Below are positions 22,238-29,058 of a stretch of 35,607 nt of DNA, in pieces (positions within the stretch are counted from its first letter, which is position 1; each line of letters begins with the position of its first letter). Both the position numbers and the translations under genes were made by a program. This DNA comes from Paractinoplanes aksuensis (lineage in GTDB: Bacteria; Actinomycetota; Actinomycetes; Mycobacteriales; Micromonosporaceae), in contig NZ_JAMYJR010000004.1 of the NCBI RefSeq assembly GCF_024137025.1, positions 1-35,607 on the forward strand, read 5' to 3'. The notes beneath the pieces were generated by a model. It was not told where the DNA came from, did no database searches, and saw only the letters and a program-made list of their open reading frames with translations.

Positions 22238-22966
22238 ATGAGCAGGGTTGCGATCGTCACCGGCGGGTCGGGCGGCATCGGCCGGGCGGTGGCCGAGCGG
22301 CTGTCCGCCGACGGGCTGGCCGTGGTCGTGCACTACGCGGGCAACCAGGCCGCGGCCGAAGATGTCGTCGCCAAGATCACGGCGGACGGCGGGCAGGCCT
22401 TCGCGTACGGCGGTGACGTGGCCGACGAGCAGGCCATGACCGCGATGTTCGACGCCGCCGAGGAGCGCTTCGGCGGGGTCGACGTGGTGGTCAACCCGGC
22501 CGGCATCATGCTGCTGGCGCCCGTCGTCGACATGAAGCTCGACGACTTCGACCGGATGATGCGCACGAACGTCCGCGGCGCCTTCGTCGTGTCGCAGCTG
22601 GCCGCGCGTCGCCTGCGCCGCGGGGGTGCGCTGATCAACGTCTCGACCTCGGTGGTGCGGCTGCAGCAGCCGACCTACGCGGCGTACGCGGCGGGCAAGG
22701 GCGCCGTCGAGGCGATGACCCTGATCCTGGCCCGCGAGCTGCGCGGCCGCGACGTCACGGTCAACACCGTGGCCCCCGGCCCGACCGACACGCCGCTGTT
22801 CACCGACGGCAAGCCGCAGGAGCTGATCGACCGGATCGCCGCGACCAACCCGTTCGAGCGCCTCGGCACCCCGGACGACATCGCCCGCAGCGTCTCGTTC
22901 CTGGCCGGCCCCGACGGCCGCTGGATCAACGGCCAGACCCTGTACGCCAACGGCGGCGCTGCCTAG
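22238..22966 (+). CDS. SDR-family NAD(P)-dependent oxidoreductase
   Basis: A 242-residue classical short-chain dehydrogenase/reductase. The cofactor motif TGGSGGIG is at residues 8-15, and the active-site YxxxK is in YAAYAAGKGAVEAM with the upstream serine in NVSTSVV. The segment PGPTDTPLF and the C-terminal ASxWINGQTLYANGG-like end are typical. The normally conserved NNAG reads NPAG here, an unusual change next to the catalytic asparagine tetrad. The start is the ATG at 22238, nine bases after GAGGG; the ATG at 22229 lies too close to that site. Control by the divergent TetR through the twin operators is very likely. The substrate is not predictable. Confidence 0.9.
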   Translation: MSRVAIVTGGSGGIGRAVAERLSADGLAVVVHYAGNQAAAEDVVAKITADGGQAFAYGGDVADEQAMTAMFDAAEERFGGVDVVVNPAGIMLLAPVVDMKLDDFDRMMRTNVRGAFVVSQLAARRLRRGGALINVSTSVVRLQQPTYAAYAAGKGAVEAMTLILARELRGRDVTVNTVAPGPTDTPLFTDGKPQELIDRIAATNPFERLGTPDDIARSVSFLAGPDGRWINGQTLYANGGAA

Positions 22967-23307
22967 AGCGCGCCCGGACCTCGCGACGGCTCAGGCCGCT
23001 CTCTCTTCGCGCCGGGGCCGCGAGACCGCCCCGGCGCTTTCCCTTCGCGGCAGGCCCGCGCGACCGCCCAGGGGCGGTCTTCCTTCGGGAAAACACGCTC
23101 GACCGTTTGCGCTCTCCCTCCGCCGGAGGCGCGCGGGGTCGATCGGCCGGGCCGCCTTTCCCTGCTGCAGGCCCGCGACCGCCCGGGGCGATTTTCTTCG
23201 TGGCAGGCCCTCGCCACCGTTTTGGGGCGCTCTCCCGCCGCCGCGGGTCCGCGGTCGCTCGGTTGGCCGCGCCCGCGGACGACGCGTTCACCGGCGAAGG
23301 GCGCGGC
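22967..23307. repeat. degenerate repeat block, about 38-45 bp unit
   Basis: No gene is seen. About seven degraded copies of a unit share the order pyrimidine-rich TTTCCCTTCG, then GGCAGGCCCGCG, then GACCGCCC, then GGGGCG. The clearest copies are near 23035-23075, 23152-23190 and 23190-23230. Minus-strand open frames across it give Arg/Gly/Pro repeats with no domain and are taken as chance. Confidence 0.55.
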
Positions 23308-24213
23308 TTAAGTCCGGGACCGTTCGAAATCCTCTGCTGTGACCACTTCGTACCTCTGCGGCTCTGCAGACTTTCGCGGCTCTGCGGACTTCGGCGGCTC
23401 TGCGGAGCCGAGGGCGAGCAGGTATTCGCGCGGGCCGCGGACGGTCATGAAGTAGAGCAGGGCGGCCAGGAACACGAGGGCGGCGGTGAACACGTTGACG
23501 CGCAGGCCGAGGAACGTGTTCGCCTCGTCGATGCGCAGCATCTCGATCCACAGGCGTCCGGCGGTGTAGCCCATCACGTAGAGCGCGAACACCCGTCCCC
23601 GTCCCAGCCCGAAGCGCCGATCCGCCCACCGGACCAGCGCGGCCACACCGAGGCACCACAACGCCTCGTACGCGAAGGTCGGGTGGTAAAGATCGGGCCG
23701 GAGCTGCCCGGTGTCCATGTCGTGGATCTCCAGGCCCCACGGCAGCGTGGTGACCTGGCCGTAGACCTCGTTGTTGAACCAGTTGCCGAGCCGCCCGACG
23801 GCCTGTCCCACCGCCAGCCCCGGAGCCAGCGCGTCGGCCACGATGCTCAACGGCATCCCGATCTTGCGGGCCGCGATCCACGCCCCGACGGCACCGCCGG
23901 CGACCGCGCCCCAGACGCTCAGCCCGCCCTGCCAGATGTACAGCGCGCTGACCGGGTCGCCGTCCGCCCCGAAGTAGGCCTGCGGCGAGCTGATCACGTG
24001 ATACACCCGGGCCCCGAGAATGCCGAACGGCACTGCCCAGGTCGCGATGTCGAGCGCCGTCCCGGGCGCGGCGCCCCGCGCCCGCAGCCGCCTCTCCATG
24101 ATCCAACCGGCGGCCACCATGCCCGCGACGAGGCACAGCGCGTACGCCCGCACGGGGAACGGCCCCAGCTCCCACACCGCGGTGGACGGGCTGGGAATGC
24201 TCGCGAGATCCAT
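23308..24213 (-). CDS. lgt: prolipoprotein diacylglyceryl transferase
   Basis: A 301-residue inner-membrane enzyme that transfers diacylglycerol from phosphatidylglycerol to the lipobox cysteine of prolipoproteins such as MetQ. The Lgt signature GRLGNWFNNEVYG is at residues 140-152, with the catalytic-region segments RAYALCLVAGMVAA and YIWQGGLSVWGAVAGG before it and HPTFAYEALWCLG and GRLWIEMLRID after it. There are about seven membrane segments. The C-terminal cytoplasmic tail holds three short repeats (SAEPPK, SAEPRK, SAEPQ) from an 18-bp tandem duplication, a tail of the kind common in actinobacterial Lgt. It stands alone here, apart from the trp-linked position frequent in actinomycetes, so it could be a second paralog. 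Confidence 0.93.
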   Translation of the reverse strand: MDLASIPSPSTAVWELGPFPVRAYALCLVAGMVAAGWIMERRLRARGAAPGTALDIATWAVPFGILGARVYHVISSPQAYFGADGDPVSALYIWQGGLSVWGAVAGGAVGAWIAARKIGMPLSIVADALAPGLAVGQAVGRLGNWFNNEVYGQVTTLPWGLEIHDMDTGQLRPDLYHPTFAYEALWCLGVAALVRWADRRFGLGRGRVFALYVMGYTAGRLWIEMLRIDEANTFLGLRVNVFTAALVFLAALLYFMTVRGPREYLLALGSAEPPKSAEPRKSAEPQRYEVVTAEDFERSRT

Positions 24214-24270
24214 GGCCGCCGACCCTAGTCGCTGTCGGCTGTCACCGGGCTGAGAAAACGAACCGGCCGC

Positions 24271-25527
24271 TCAGCTGAAGAGCTTGAGGTCGACCGCGGC
24301 CGCCAGCGCCTCCATCCCGGCGTCGTTCGGGTGCAGGTGGTCGCCCGTGTCGAACCGGCTGTTGTAGCTGGTCGGGTCGGCCGGGTTGTGGGTGGCCGCG
24401 TCGAAGTCGATCACCGCGTCGCAGCCGCTGCCGTCGGCCTTGATGAAGTCGTTCAGGGCGTCCCGGCCCGCCTCGCCGTTGTCGCTCCAGTAGCCCGCGC
24501 CCTTGTACGGCGTGAGCGTCGCGCAGAAGATCTTGATGCCCGCGTCGTGGCTGCGCTGGATCAGCTGCTGCATTCCGGCGATCAGGTCTTCGCCGCTCGG
24601 GTTCTCGCCACCGAGGTCGTTGATCGCCAGGTCGGAGACGACGACCCATTTGACGCCGGTCTGACCGAGAACATCGCGGTCGAACCGGTTGATAGCGCTC
24701 TGCCCGGATCCGTCGGACAGCAGCATGTTGCCGCTGATCCCGGCGTTGAGCACGCCGACCGGCTGACCGGCCGTGACCAGGCGCCGGGCCAGCTGGTCGG
24801 GCCACCGCCGGTTCTCGTTGAACGTCGAGTCGAAGCCGTCGGTGATCGAGGCGCCCAGCGTGACGACCGCCCCCGCGGCGTCGGCGTTCTGCACGTCGAT
24901 GCCGGCCAGGAACGCGTACGTGTCGAAGGTCTGCACGCCCGACAGCGAGCCCTTGGTGCTCTGGTTGCCCGCCGCGACGTAGTTGTTGCGGTTGGCGAAC
25001 GCGTGCTGGGTCACCGAGCCGATGCGCTCCGGGACGTACGCGCTGACCGCGACGTCGCCCCCGGCGGGCAGGGTGAACGCGACCGGGTCGCTGACCCTGG
25101 TCTGGCCGGCCTCGATGGTCACCGAGTCGTTGCCGTCGAAGGTGACGTGCGCGTTGGTGTTCGGGTCGACCCGGCTGGTCTGCAGGTGGCCGGCGAGGTA
25201 GACGGCGCTGACGGTCAGCGGGTCACTGCCGAATTCGTTCGAGAGCTTGATGCGTACGGTGTCACCGCCGACGCTCGTGCGCATGACCTGCCGTACGGTC
25301 TGCCGCTCGAAACCGCGGCCGCCGTTCTGCACGGCCACCGCCCAGGTGCCCGTCCAAGGCGTCTCGGCCGGGGTCGCCGAGGTGGTGGGCTGGGTGCTCG
25401 AGCCGGTGGTGGGGGTGGCGCCGGCGGTCTCGCGCGAGGAGTCGCGCCGCACGAACACGACCGCTGCCACCACGAGGACCACGAGGGCTGCCGAAATCGC
25501 GAGCGTCGTCTTCCTGGTCCATTTCAC
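24271..25527 (-). CDS. membrane-anchored SGNH/GDSL hydrolase
   Basis: A hydrolase of 418 residues from the GTG at 25527, which places a membrane anchor or uncleaved signal at about residues 8-26 (LAISAALVVLVVAAVVFV). A Thr/Ser/Pro linker follows, then a beta-rich domain (TWAVAVQNGGRGF ... VRIKLSNEFG) and the SGNH catalytic domain. Block I is GASITDG (Ser about 227), the Gly block is NAGISGN, the Asn block is INDLGG and the His block is GDHLHPND. This two-domain layout is typical of actinobacterial extracellular esterases acting on carbohydrate esters or lipids. An upstream open frame to 25623 lacks a ribosome site and would put charged residues before the anchor. Its start faces that of the alpha/beta hydrolase. 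Confidence 0.86.
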   Translation of the reverse strand: MKWTRKTTLAISAALVVLVVAAVVFVRRDSSRETAGATPTTGSSTQPTTSATPAETPWTGTWAVAVQNGGRGFERQTVRQVMRTSVGGDTVRIKLSNEFGSDPLTVSAVYLAGHLQTSRVDPNTNAHVTFDGNDSVTIEAGQTRVSDPVAFTLPAGGDVAVSAYVPERIGSVTQHAFANRNNYVAAGNQSTKGSLSGVQTFDTYAFLAGIDVQNADAAGAVVTLGASITDGFDSTFNENRRWPDQLARRLVTAGQPVGVLNAGISGNMLLSDGSGQSAINRFDRDVLGQTGVKWVVVSDLAINDLGGENPSGEDLIAGMQQLIQRSHDAGIKIFCATLTPYKGAGYWSDNGEAGRDALNDFIKADGSGCDAVIDFDAATHNPADPTSYNSRFDTGDHLHPNDAGMEALAAAVDLKLFS

Positions 25528-25625
25528 CCGGCCACGGTACTGGGTGCGATCACCCCTTCTTGTTATGCGTGAGCTGGGAGGTTCCTGACAGTCAGGCGCA
25601 CGCGTGACGGGGATCTCAGGCACGG

Positions 25626-26345
25626 GTGGGGCATGCTGTCCGGGTGACCGATCTGCGTGTGCTCAGTGGCGGCGAGTCGCCGCCCACCTATCTGTTGCTG
25701 CACGGTCTCGGAGCCACCGCCGACGTCTGGTCCGGCCTGGCCGCGGTGCTCGGGGACGCGTCCTGGGTGGCGCCCGACCTGCCCGGCCACGGGGGATCGC
25801 CGCCGCTCCCGTCGTACTCGTTCGCCGAAGTCGCTGCAGCTGTGGCCGGCCTGGTCGACCCGCGGGGCACGGTGATCGTCGGCCACTCGTTCGGCGGGGT
25901 CGTCGGGCTGCACCTGGCTACCTGCCCGGGCGTACTGGCAGTGGTCGGGCTGGGTGTCAAAACGGCCTGGACCGACGAGGAACTGGCCCGGGCGGCGGCG
26001 CTGGCCGAGCGTCCGGCCCCGCTCTACGCGACCCGGGGCGAGGCCGCGCAACGGCATCTGCGGGTGGCCGGGGTGGAGGGGCTGATGTTCGAGGCGCCCG
26101 AGGCCGCGGTCGTCGAGACCGACGCGGGCTGGCGGCCCGCCTTCGATCAGCGGGCCTTCGGGGTGGGGGAGCCCGGGGTGGCGGCGCTGGTGGCCGCGTC
26201 GCCGGTGCCGGTCGTGCTCGCGCGGGGCGAGCACGACCGGATGGTGCCGGCCTCGAGCGGAGTCAGGGCGCTGCCCGGGCTGGGTCACAACGCGCACGTC
26301 GAGGACCCGGCCTCGTTGCTGAACCTGATCAAGCCGCCTTTTTGA
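25626..26345 (+). CDS. alpha/beta-fold hydrolase
   Basis: A 239-residue hydrolase with the complete catalytic triad: nucleophile serine in GHSFGG (S88 counted from the GTG at 25626), acid in GEHDRMV and histidine in GLGHNAHVEDP. The oxyanion segment LLLHGLGATADVW precedes it. The usual cap region is short. A GTG at 25644 (VTDLRVLSGG) is an alternative start; neither has a strong ribosome site. It is divergent from the SGNH hydrolase. Its 3' end overlaps the convergent methyltransferase by 17 bp. The substrate is unknown: the family includes esterases, lipases and C-C hydrolases. Confidence 0.86.
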   Translation: MGHAVRVTDLRVLSGGESPPTYLLLHGLGATADVWSGLAAVLGDASWVAPDLPGHGGSPPLPSYSFAEVAAAVAGLVDPRGTVIVGHSFGGVVGLHLATCPGVLAVVGLGVKTAWTDEELARAAALAERPAPLYATRGEAAQRHLRVAGVEGLMFEAPEAAVVETDAGWRPAFDQRAFGVGEPGVAALVAASPVPVVLARGEHDRMVPASSGVRALPGLGHNAHVEDPASLLNLIKPPF

Positions 26346-27357
26346 CGCCGATCACCGCACCGTTGGCGCCGGGCGCGTCGAAACGGACGGTGTGGATACC
26401 GGTGAAGCCGGCCGCGGCCAGCCAGGCGGTGTATTCGGCGTCGGAGTAGTTGCGGCCGCCCTCGGTCTCGATCAGCATGTTCATGCCCATCAGCGCGGCC
26501 GGCGCGGGGCCGGTGCGGTCGGCGTCGAGCAGCAGCTCCGAGATCACGACCCGGCCGCCGGGCAGCAGGGCCTCGTACGCCTGATTCAAGAGCTTTTGAT
26601 TGGTCGGCTGATCCCAGTCGTGCAGGATCATGCTGAACAGCACCACGTCGTACCCACCGGGCAGGCTGTCGCCGGTGAGGAAGTCGCCGGCCGTGGTGGT
26701 GATGCGGTCGCTCAGACCCGCCTCGGCCACGTTGCCGGCGGCGATCTCACAGACGTGGGGCAGGTCGAACACGGTGGCCTGGAAGCCCGGCCGAGCACGG
26801 CACAATTCGATGGCGTACGCCCCGGAGCCACCGCCGACGTCGAGCATCCGCTTGCTGCCGCCGAGGTCGACGTGCTCGGCCAGGGACTTGGCGGTGAAGA
26901 TCGACGTCGAGTACATCGCGCCCCAGAAGCTCTCCAGCATCTGCGGGTCGGCCGTGTCGAACATGGACTCCTGCGTAGCCGGATCCCAGGTGAGCGGGCG
27001 GTCCGAGCGCAGCGCCTCGCCGACCCGGTGCCAGGGCAGATAGGTGCGCTGGTCGCAGTACGTGACCTGGCCCCCGAAGTAGTACGGCTTGCCCTTGACC
27101 AGGAACTCCTCGGCCAGGTCGGTGTTGCGGTAGCCGTCGCCGTGCCGCTCCAGCAGACCGAGCGACGCGCACGCGGTGAGCAGCAGATCGGCCGGACGGT
27201 CCGGCAGTCCCAGCTCGTGCTCGGCCGCGGCGACCGTGATCGTGCGCCCGCCGGCCAGCTTGGTGAAGAGCTCCAGCTCCACCGCCGCGGCGAACGTCTT
27301 GAAACTCCAGAACCCGGTGACCAGCCCCATCAGAGGCGTCGGTGTAGGCATGCCCAT
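26329..27357 (-). CDS. SAM-dependent O-methyltransferase (ASMT/hydroxyneurosporene type)
   Basis: A 342-residue methyltransferase with the plant/bacterial O-methyltransferase layout. An N-terminal winged-helix dimerisation domain (LVTGFWSFKTFAAAVELELFT ... HELGLPDRPADLLLTACASLGLLE) precedes a Rossmann domain with SAM motif LDVGGGSGAYAIEL, acidic loop FDLPHV, GDFLTGDSLPGGYDVV and the catalytic-base segment MILHDWD. Known members methylate hydroxyls of polyketides, carotenoids or small phenols. ATGs at 27357 and 27351 both lack a ribosome site. A -10-like TAAGAT 9 bp upstream of 27357 suggests a near-leaderless start, and operator site A lies 22 bp upstream, so the gene is probably controlled by the SufR-like regulator divergent from it. 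Confidence 0.88.
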   Translation of the reverse strand: MGMPTPTPLMGLVTGFWSFKTFAAAVELELFTKLAGGRTITVAAAEHELGLPDRPADLLLTACASLGLLERHGDGYRNTDLAEEFLVKGKPYYFGGQVTYCDQRTYLPWHRVGEALRSDRPLTWDPATQESMFDTADPQMLESFWGAMYSTSIFTAKSLAEHVDLGGSKRMLDVGGGSGAYAIELCRARPGFQATVFDLPHVCEIAAGNVAEAGLSDRITTTAGDFLTGDSLPGGYDVVLFSMILHDWDQPTNQKLLNQAYEALLPGGRVVISELLLDADRTGPAPAALMGMNMLIETEGGRNYSDAEYTAWLAAAGFTGIHTVRFDAPGANGAVIGVKKAA

Positions 27358-27378
27358 GGATCGATGATCTTAGCGGTA

Positions 27379-27405
27379 TTTTATACAAGTACTTCCGAGG
27401 TAAAC
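27379..27405. promoter_or_regulatory. regulon operator, site A
   Basis: TTTTATAC-N11-AGGTAAAC, an imperfect dyad matching sites B and C in arm sequence and spacing. It lies in the divergent promoter of the methyltransferase and the SufR-like regulator. Its right arm overlaps TAAACT (27401-27406), a -10 placed six bases before an ATG at 27413. Confidence 0.7.
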
Positions 27406-27412
27406 TGGTCCG

Positions 27413-27436
27413 ATGCGCGTACGGGGTGTGTCGTGA
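27413..27436 (+). CDS. possible leaderless leader peptide MRVRGVS
   Basis: An ATG six bases after the -10 TAAACT starts a seven-codon frame (M-R-V-R-G-V-S) whose TGA at 27434-27436 overlaps the GTG start of the regulator at 27433 (GTGA). The spacing is that of a leaderless mRNA beginning on the ATG. Coupled re-initiation could then feed ribosomes to the regulator gene. The frame is too short to judge by composition. Confidence 0.4.
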   Translation: MRVRGVS

Positions 27437-28056
27437 GCGGGCGTCGGCTCGACGTCCTGCGGACGCTGCAGGAATCCGGTGGGCCGCTCAGCATCGGCGA
27501 GATCGCCCGCCGGTTGGGCGTGCACGTCAACACGGCCCGGTTCCATCTCGATGCCCTGACCGCGACCGGCCAGGTCGAACTGGTCGAGAGCGAGCCGAGC
27601 GGGCCGGGTCGGCCGCCGTTGATGTACCGGGCGCATCGCGGCATGGATCCGGCCGGCCCCCGCAACTACCGCTTCCTGGCCGACATCCTGACGGCCGAGC
27701 TGGCCGAGGCGCCCGATCCGGCGGCGGCCGCGGCCGCCATCGGGCGGCGCTGGGGCGTACGGTCCACGGTGCCGCCGCCACGGTCGATGACCACCGCCCA
27801 GAGCGTGGCCTGGCTGGTGCGGATGCTGGGTGAGCTGGGCTTCGAGCCCGAGGCCGGGCGGGGCGAGATCTCGTTGCGCAACTGCCCGTTCCTCGACGTG
27901 GTCGAGCCGCACAACCGGGTCACCTGCGCGCTGCATCTGGGCTTCATGCAGGGGGCGGCCGAGCAGGCCGGGGCCGCGCTCGAGGTCACCGACCTGATCC
28001 CGTTCGTCTCGCCCTACCGCTGCCAGGTCAACTACCGGCCGTCCAGCTCTTCCTAG
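27433..28056 (+). CDS. SufR-like winged-helix regulator with Cys/His cluster
   Basis: A 207-residue regulator. The winged helix covers about residues 5-65: SIGEIARRLGVHVNTARFHLDAL is the recognition unit, GPGRPPLMYR the wing. The C-terminal domain holds the motif NCPF-x10-VTCALH, with Cys151, Cys165 and His168, and a further Cys197 near the end. Three such cysteines ligate an Fe-S cluster in actinobacterial SufR, with similar spacing, so redox or nitric-oxide sensing is a reasonable inference. No suf operon is adjacent. The start is GTG 27433 with GGGG six bases upstream, overlapping a possible leader peptide. The repeated dyads A, B and C are its likely binding sites, implying self-repression and control of the genes at 26329, 28053 and 28568. 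Confidence 0.84.
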   Translation: MSGRRLDVLRTLQESGGPLSIGEIARRLGVHVNTARFHLDALTATGQVELVESEPSGPGRPPLMYRAHRGMDPAGPRNYRFLADILTAELAEAPDPAAAAAAIGRRWGVRSTVPPPRSMTTAQSVAWLVRMLGELGFEPEAGRGEISLRNCPFLDVVEPHNRVTCALHLGFMQGAAEQAGAALEVTDLIPFVSPYRCQVNYRPSSSS

Positions 28057-28475
28057 GCGGAGGCCACCATCAGCAGCGCGCCCGCGGTGATCAGGGCGGC
28101 TACCTTGGCCGTCTCGACAATTACGTACGCGATGTGGGCGTGAGACCGGGGGCCTTGCTCGCCGCCGAGCACGCGCGCCGTCCGGCGGCTGAGCCGGGGG
28201 CGTACGACCAGAAGCTGGACAAGCAGCAGGGCCGGCGCGACGCCGGCCGCGATGGTGGCGGCGGCGCCGGGCTGTCCGGCCGCGACGAACACGCCGAGCC
28301 CGACGGCCAGCACGATCTCGGCGCCGTTGAGGGCGCGGAACACCAGGCGGCCGATGCCCAGGCCGATGGGCAGGGTGACGCCCGGGGCCCGGAACTTCAG
28401 GGGAGCTTCCAGGAACGAGATGGCGAGGATCATGCCGAGCCAGACGAAGGTCAGGGCGGCTGCGGTGCCGTTCAT
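28053..28475 (-). CDS. small four-helix membrane protein
   Basis: A 140-residue integral membrane protein with four hydrophobic segments at about residues 6-22, 43-65, 70-92 and 118-138, and a loop rich in Arg (RPRLSRRTARVLGG) on the cytoplasmic side. The sequence FLEAPLKFRAPGVTLPIGLGIGRLVF is distinctive and conserved in proteins I have seen annotated only as hypothetical. No catalytic or metal-binding cluster is evident, apart from a possible His pair in RSHAHIAY. The ATG at 28475 has no ribosome site but lies six bases after TAAAAT, the exact layout of a leaderless promoter; that hexamer overlaps operator site B. It converges on the SufR-like gene with a 4-bp overlap of the two 3' ends. 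Confidence 0.78.
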   Translation of the reverse strand: MNGTAAALTFVWLGMILAISFLEAPLKFRAPGVTLPIGLGIGRLVFRALNGAEIVLAVGLGVFVAAGQPGAAATIAAGVAPALLLVQLLVVRPRLSRRTARVLGGEQGPRSHAHIAYVIVETAKVAALITAGALLMVASA

Positions 28476-28482
28476 GATCCGA

Positions 28483-28509
28483 TTTTATACATGTACGGGC
28501 CGTGTAAAA
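28483..28509. promoter_or_regulatory. regulon operator, site B
   Basis: TTTTATAC-N11-GTGTAAAA; the arms pair at 7 of 8 positions. It overlaps the -10 TAAAAT (minus strand, 28487-28482) of the small membrane protein gene. Confidence 0.72.
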
Positions 28510-28534
28510 GTCACCGTGCTCCGGGTCACCCTGT

Positions 28535-28561
28535 GTTTATACTAATCATGCTTGTATAAAC
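28535..28561. promoter_or_regulatory. regulon operator, site C
   Basis: GTTTATAC-N11-GTATAAAC, a perfect dyad. Its right arm contains TATAAA seven bases before the ATG of the DUF2249 gene, which has no ribosome site, so a leaderless promoter is overlapped by the operator. Confidence 0.78.
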
Positions 28562-28567
28562 GTAGCC

Positions 28568-28900
28568 ATGAGTGAAACCCAGGTCGACGTCCGCCCGGTC
28601 CCCAAGCCGCAGAAGCACCCGATGATCTTCGAAGCGTTCGACGCGCTGGCCGTGGGCGAGTCGTTCGTCCTGGTCAACAATCACGACCCGCGCCACCTGC
28701 GGGACGAGTTCGAGCGCGACTGGGCCGGCGGTTACGGCTGGGAGTACGTGGAGCGCGGCCCGGTCTGGCAGATTCGCATCACTCGGCTGTCGGCCGAACC
28801 ACCGGCCCGGATCCTGGGCGAGGTCACGGTCGAGGCCGCCCCCGACGCCGCCGGCGCCGTCTGGAAGCTGCAGATGGGCCGGCGCGATCCCAGGGTCTGA
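28568..28900 (+). CDS. DUF2249 protein, probably truncated
   Basis: A 110-residue protein whose core, HPMIFEAFDALAVGESFVLV followed by NNHDPRHLRDEFERDWAGGY and GWEYVERGPVWQIRITRL, is a DUF2249 domain (about residues 19-80). DUF2249 proteins often occur beside nitric-oxide and denitrification genes or hemerythrins; the activity is unknown. After the domain the sequence AGAVWKLQMGRRD is followed by PRV and a stop encoded by the left end of a 169-bp palindrome. Excising the palindrome joins this frame to a cupin (RRD to LDANIVQLPAG), so the gene is probably the 5' half of a former DUF2249-cupin fusion. The domain itself is intact and may still function. Expression is likely governed by site C. 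Confidence 0.8.
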   Translation: MSETQVDVRPVPKPQKHPMIFEAFDALAVGESFVLVNNHDPRHLRDEFERDWAGGYGWEYVERGPVWQIRITRLSAEPPARILGEVTVEAAPDAAGAVWKLQMGRRDPRV

Positions 28901-29058
28901 TTCGCGGCGGGGGCGGGGCTGCGGCGAGGCCCAGATCCCGCCTGGCGGCGTCCCGTGGAAGCCCGGTTCCAACACCGGGAGCCGAGCTTCCACGGGCCAC
29001 CACCAGACGAAATCTGGACCACGCCTCGCTCCCACCCCCGCCGCGAATCAGACCCTGG
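28890..29058. mobile_element. 169-bp palindromic insertion (MITE-like)
   Basis: The two ends are perfect inverted repeats of about 24 bp, beginning CCAGGGTCTGATTCGCGG at 28890 and ending with its complement at 29058. Pairing continues inward with some mismatches, for example CCAGAT/ATCTGG and CCGTGGAAGC/GCTTCCACGG, to a centre near 28974. The whole element folds into one long hairpin. It encodes no transposase. No clear target duplication is visible. It interrupts a DUF2249-cupin reading frame. Confidence 0.78.

Noticed and set aside
22926..23291. Minus-strand Arg/Pro-rich small proteins in the repeat block
   Set aside because: Repetitive composition follows the DNA repeat, no ribosome site, no recognisable domain.
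26329..27357. Part of a secondary-metabolite cluster (O-methyltransferase, hydrolases and AfsR regulator)
   Set aside because: No core synthase is in the window, the genes are in unrelated transcription units, and the methyltransferase shares an operator with the SufR-like regulon instead.
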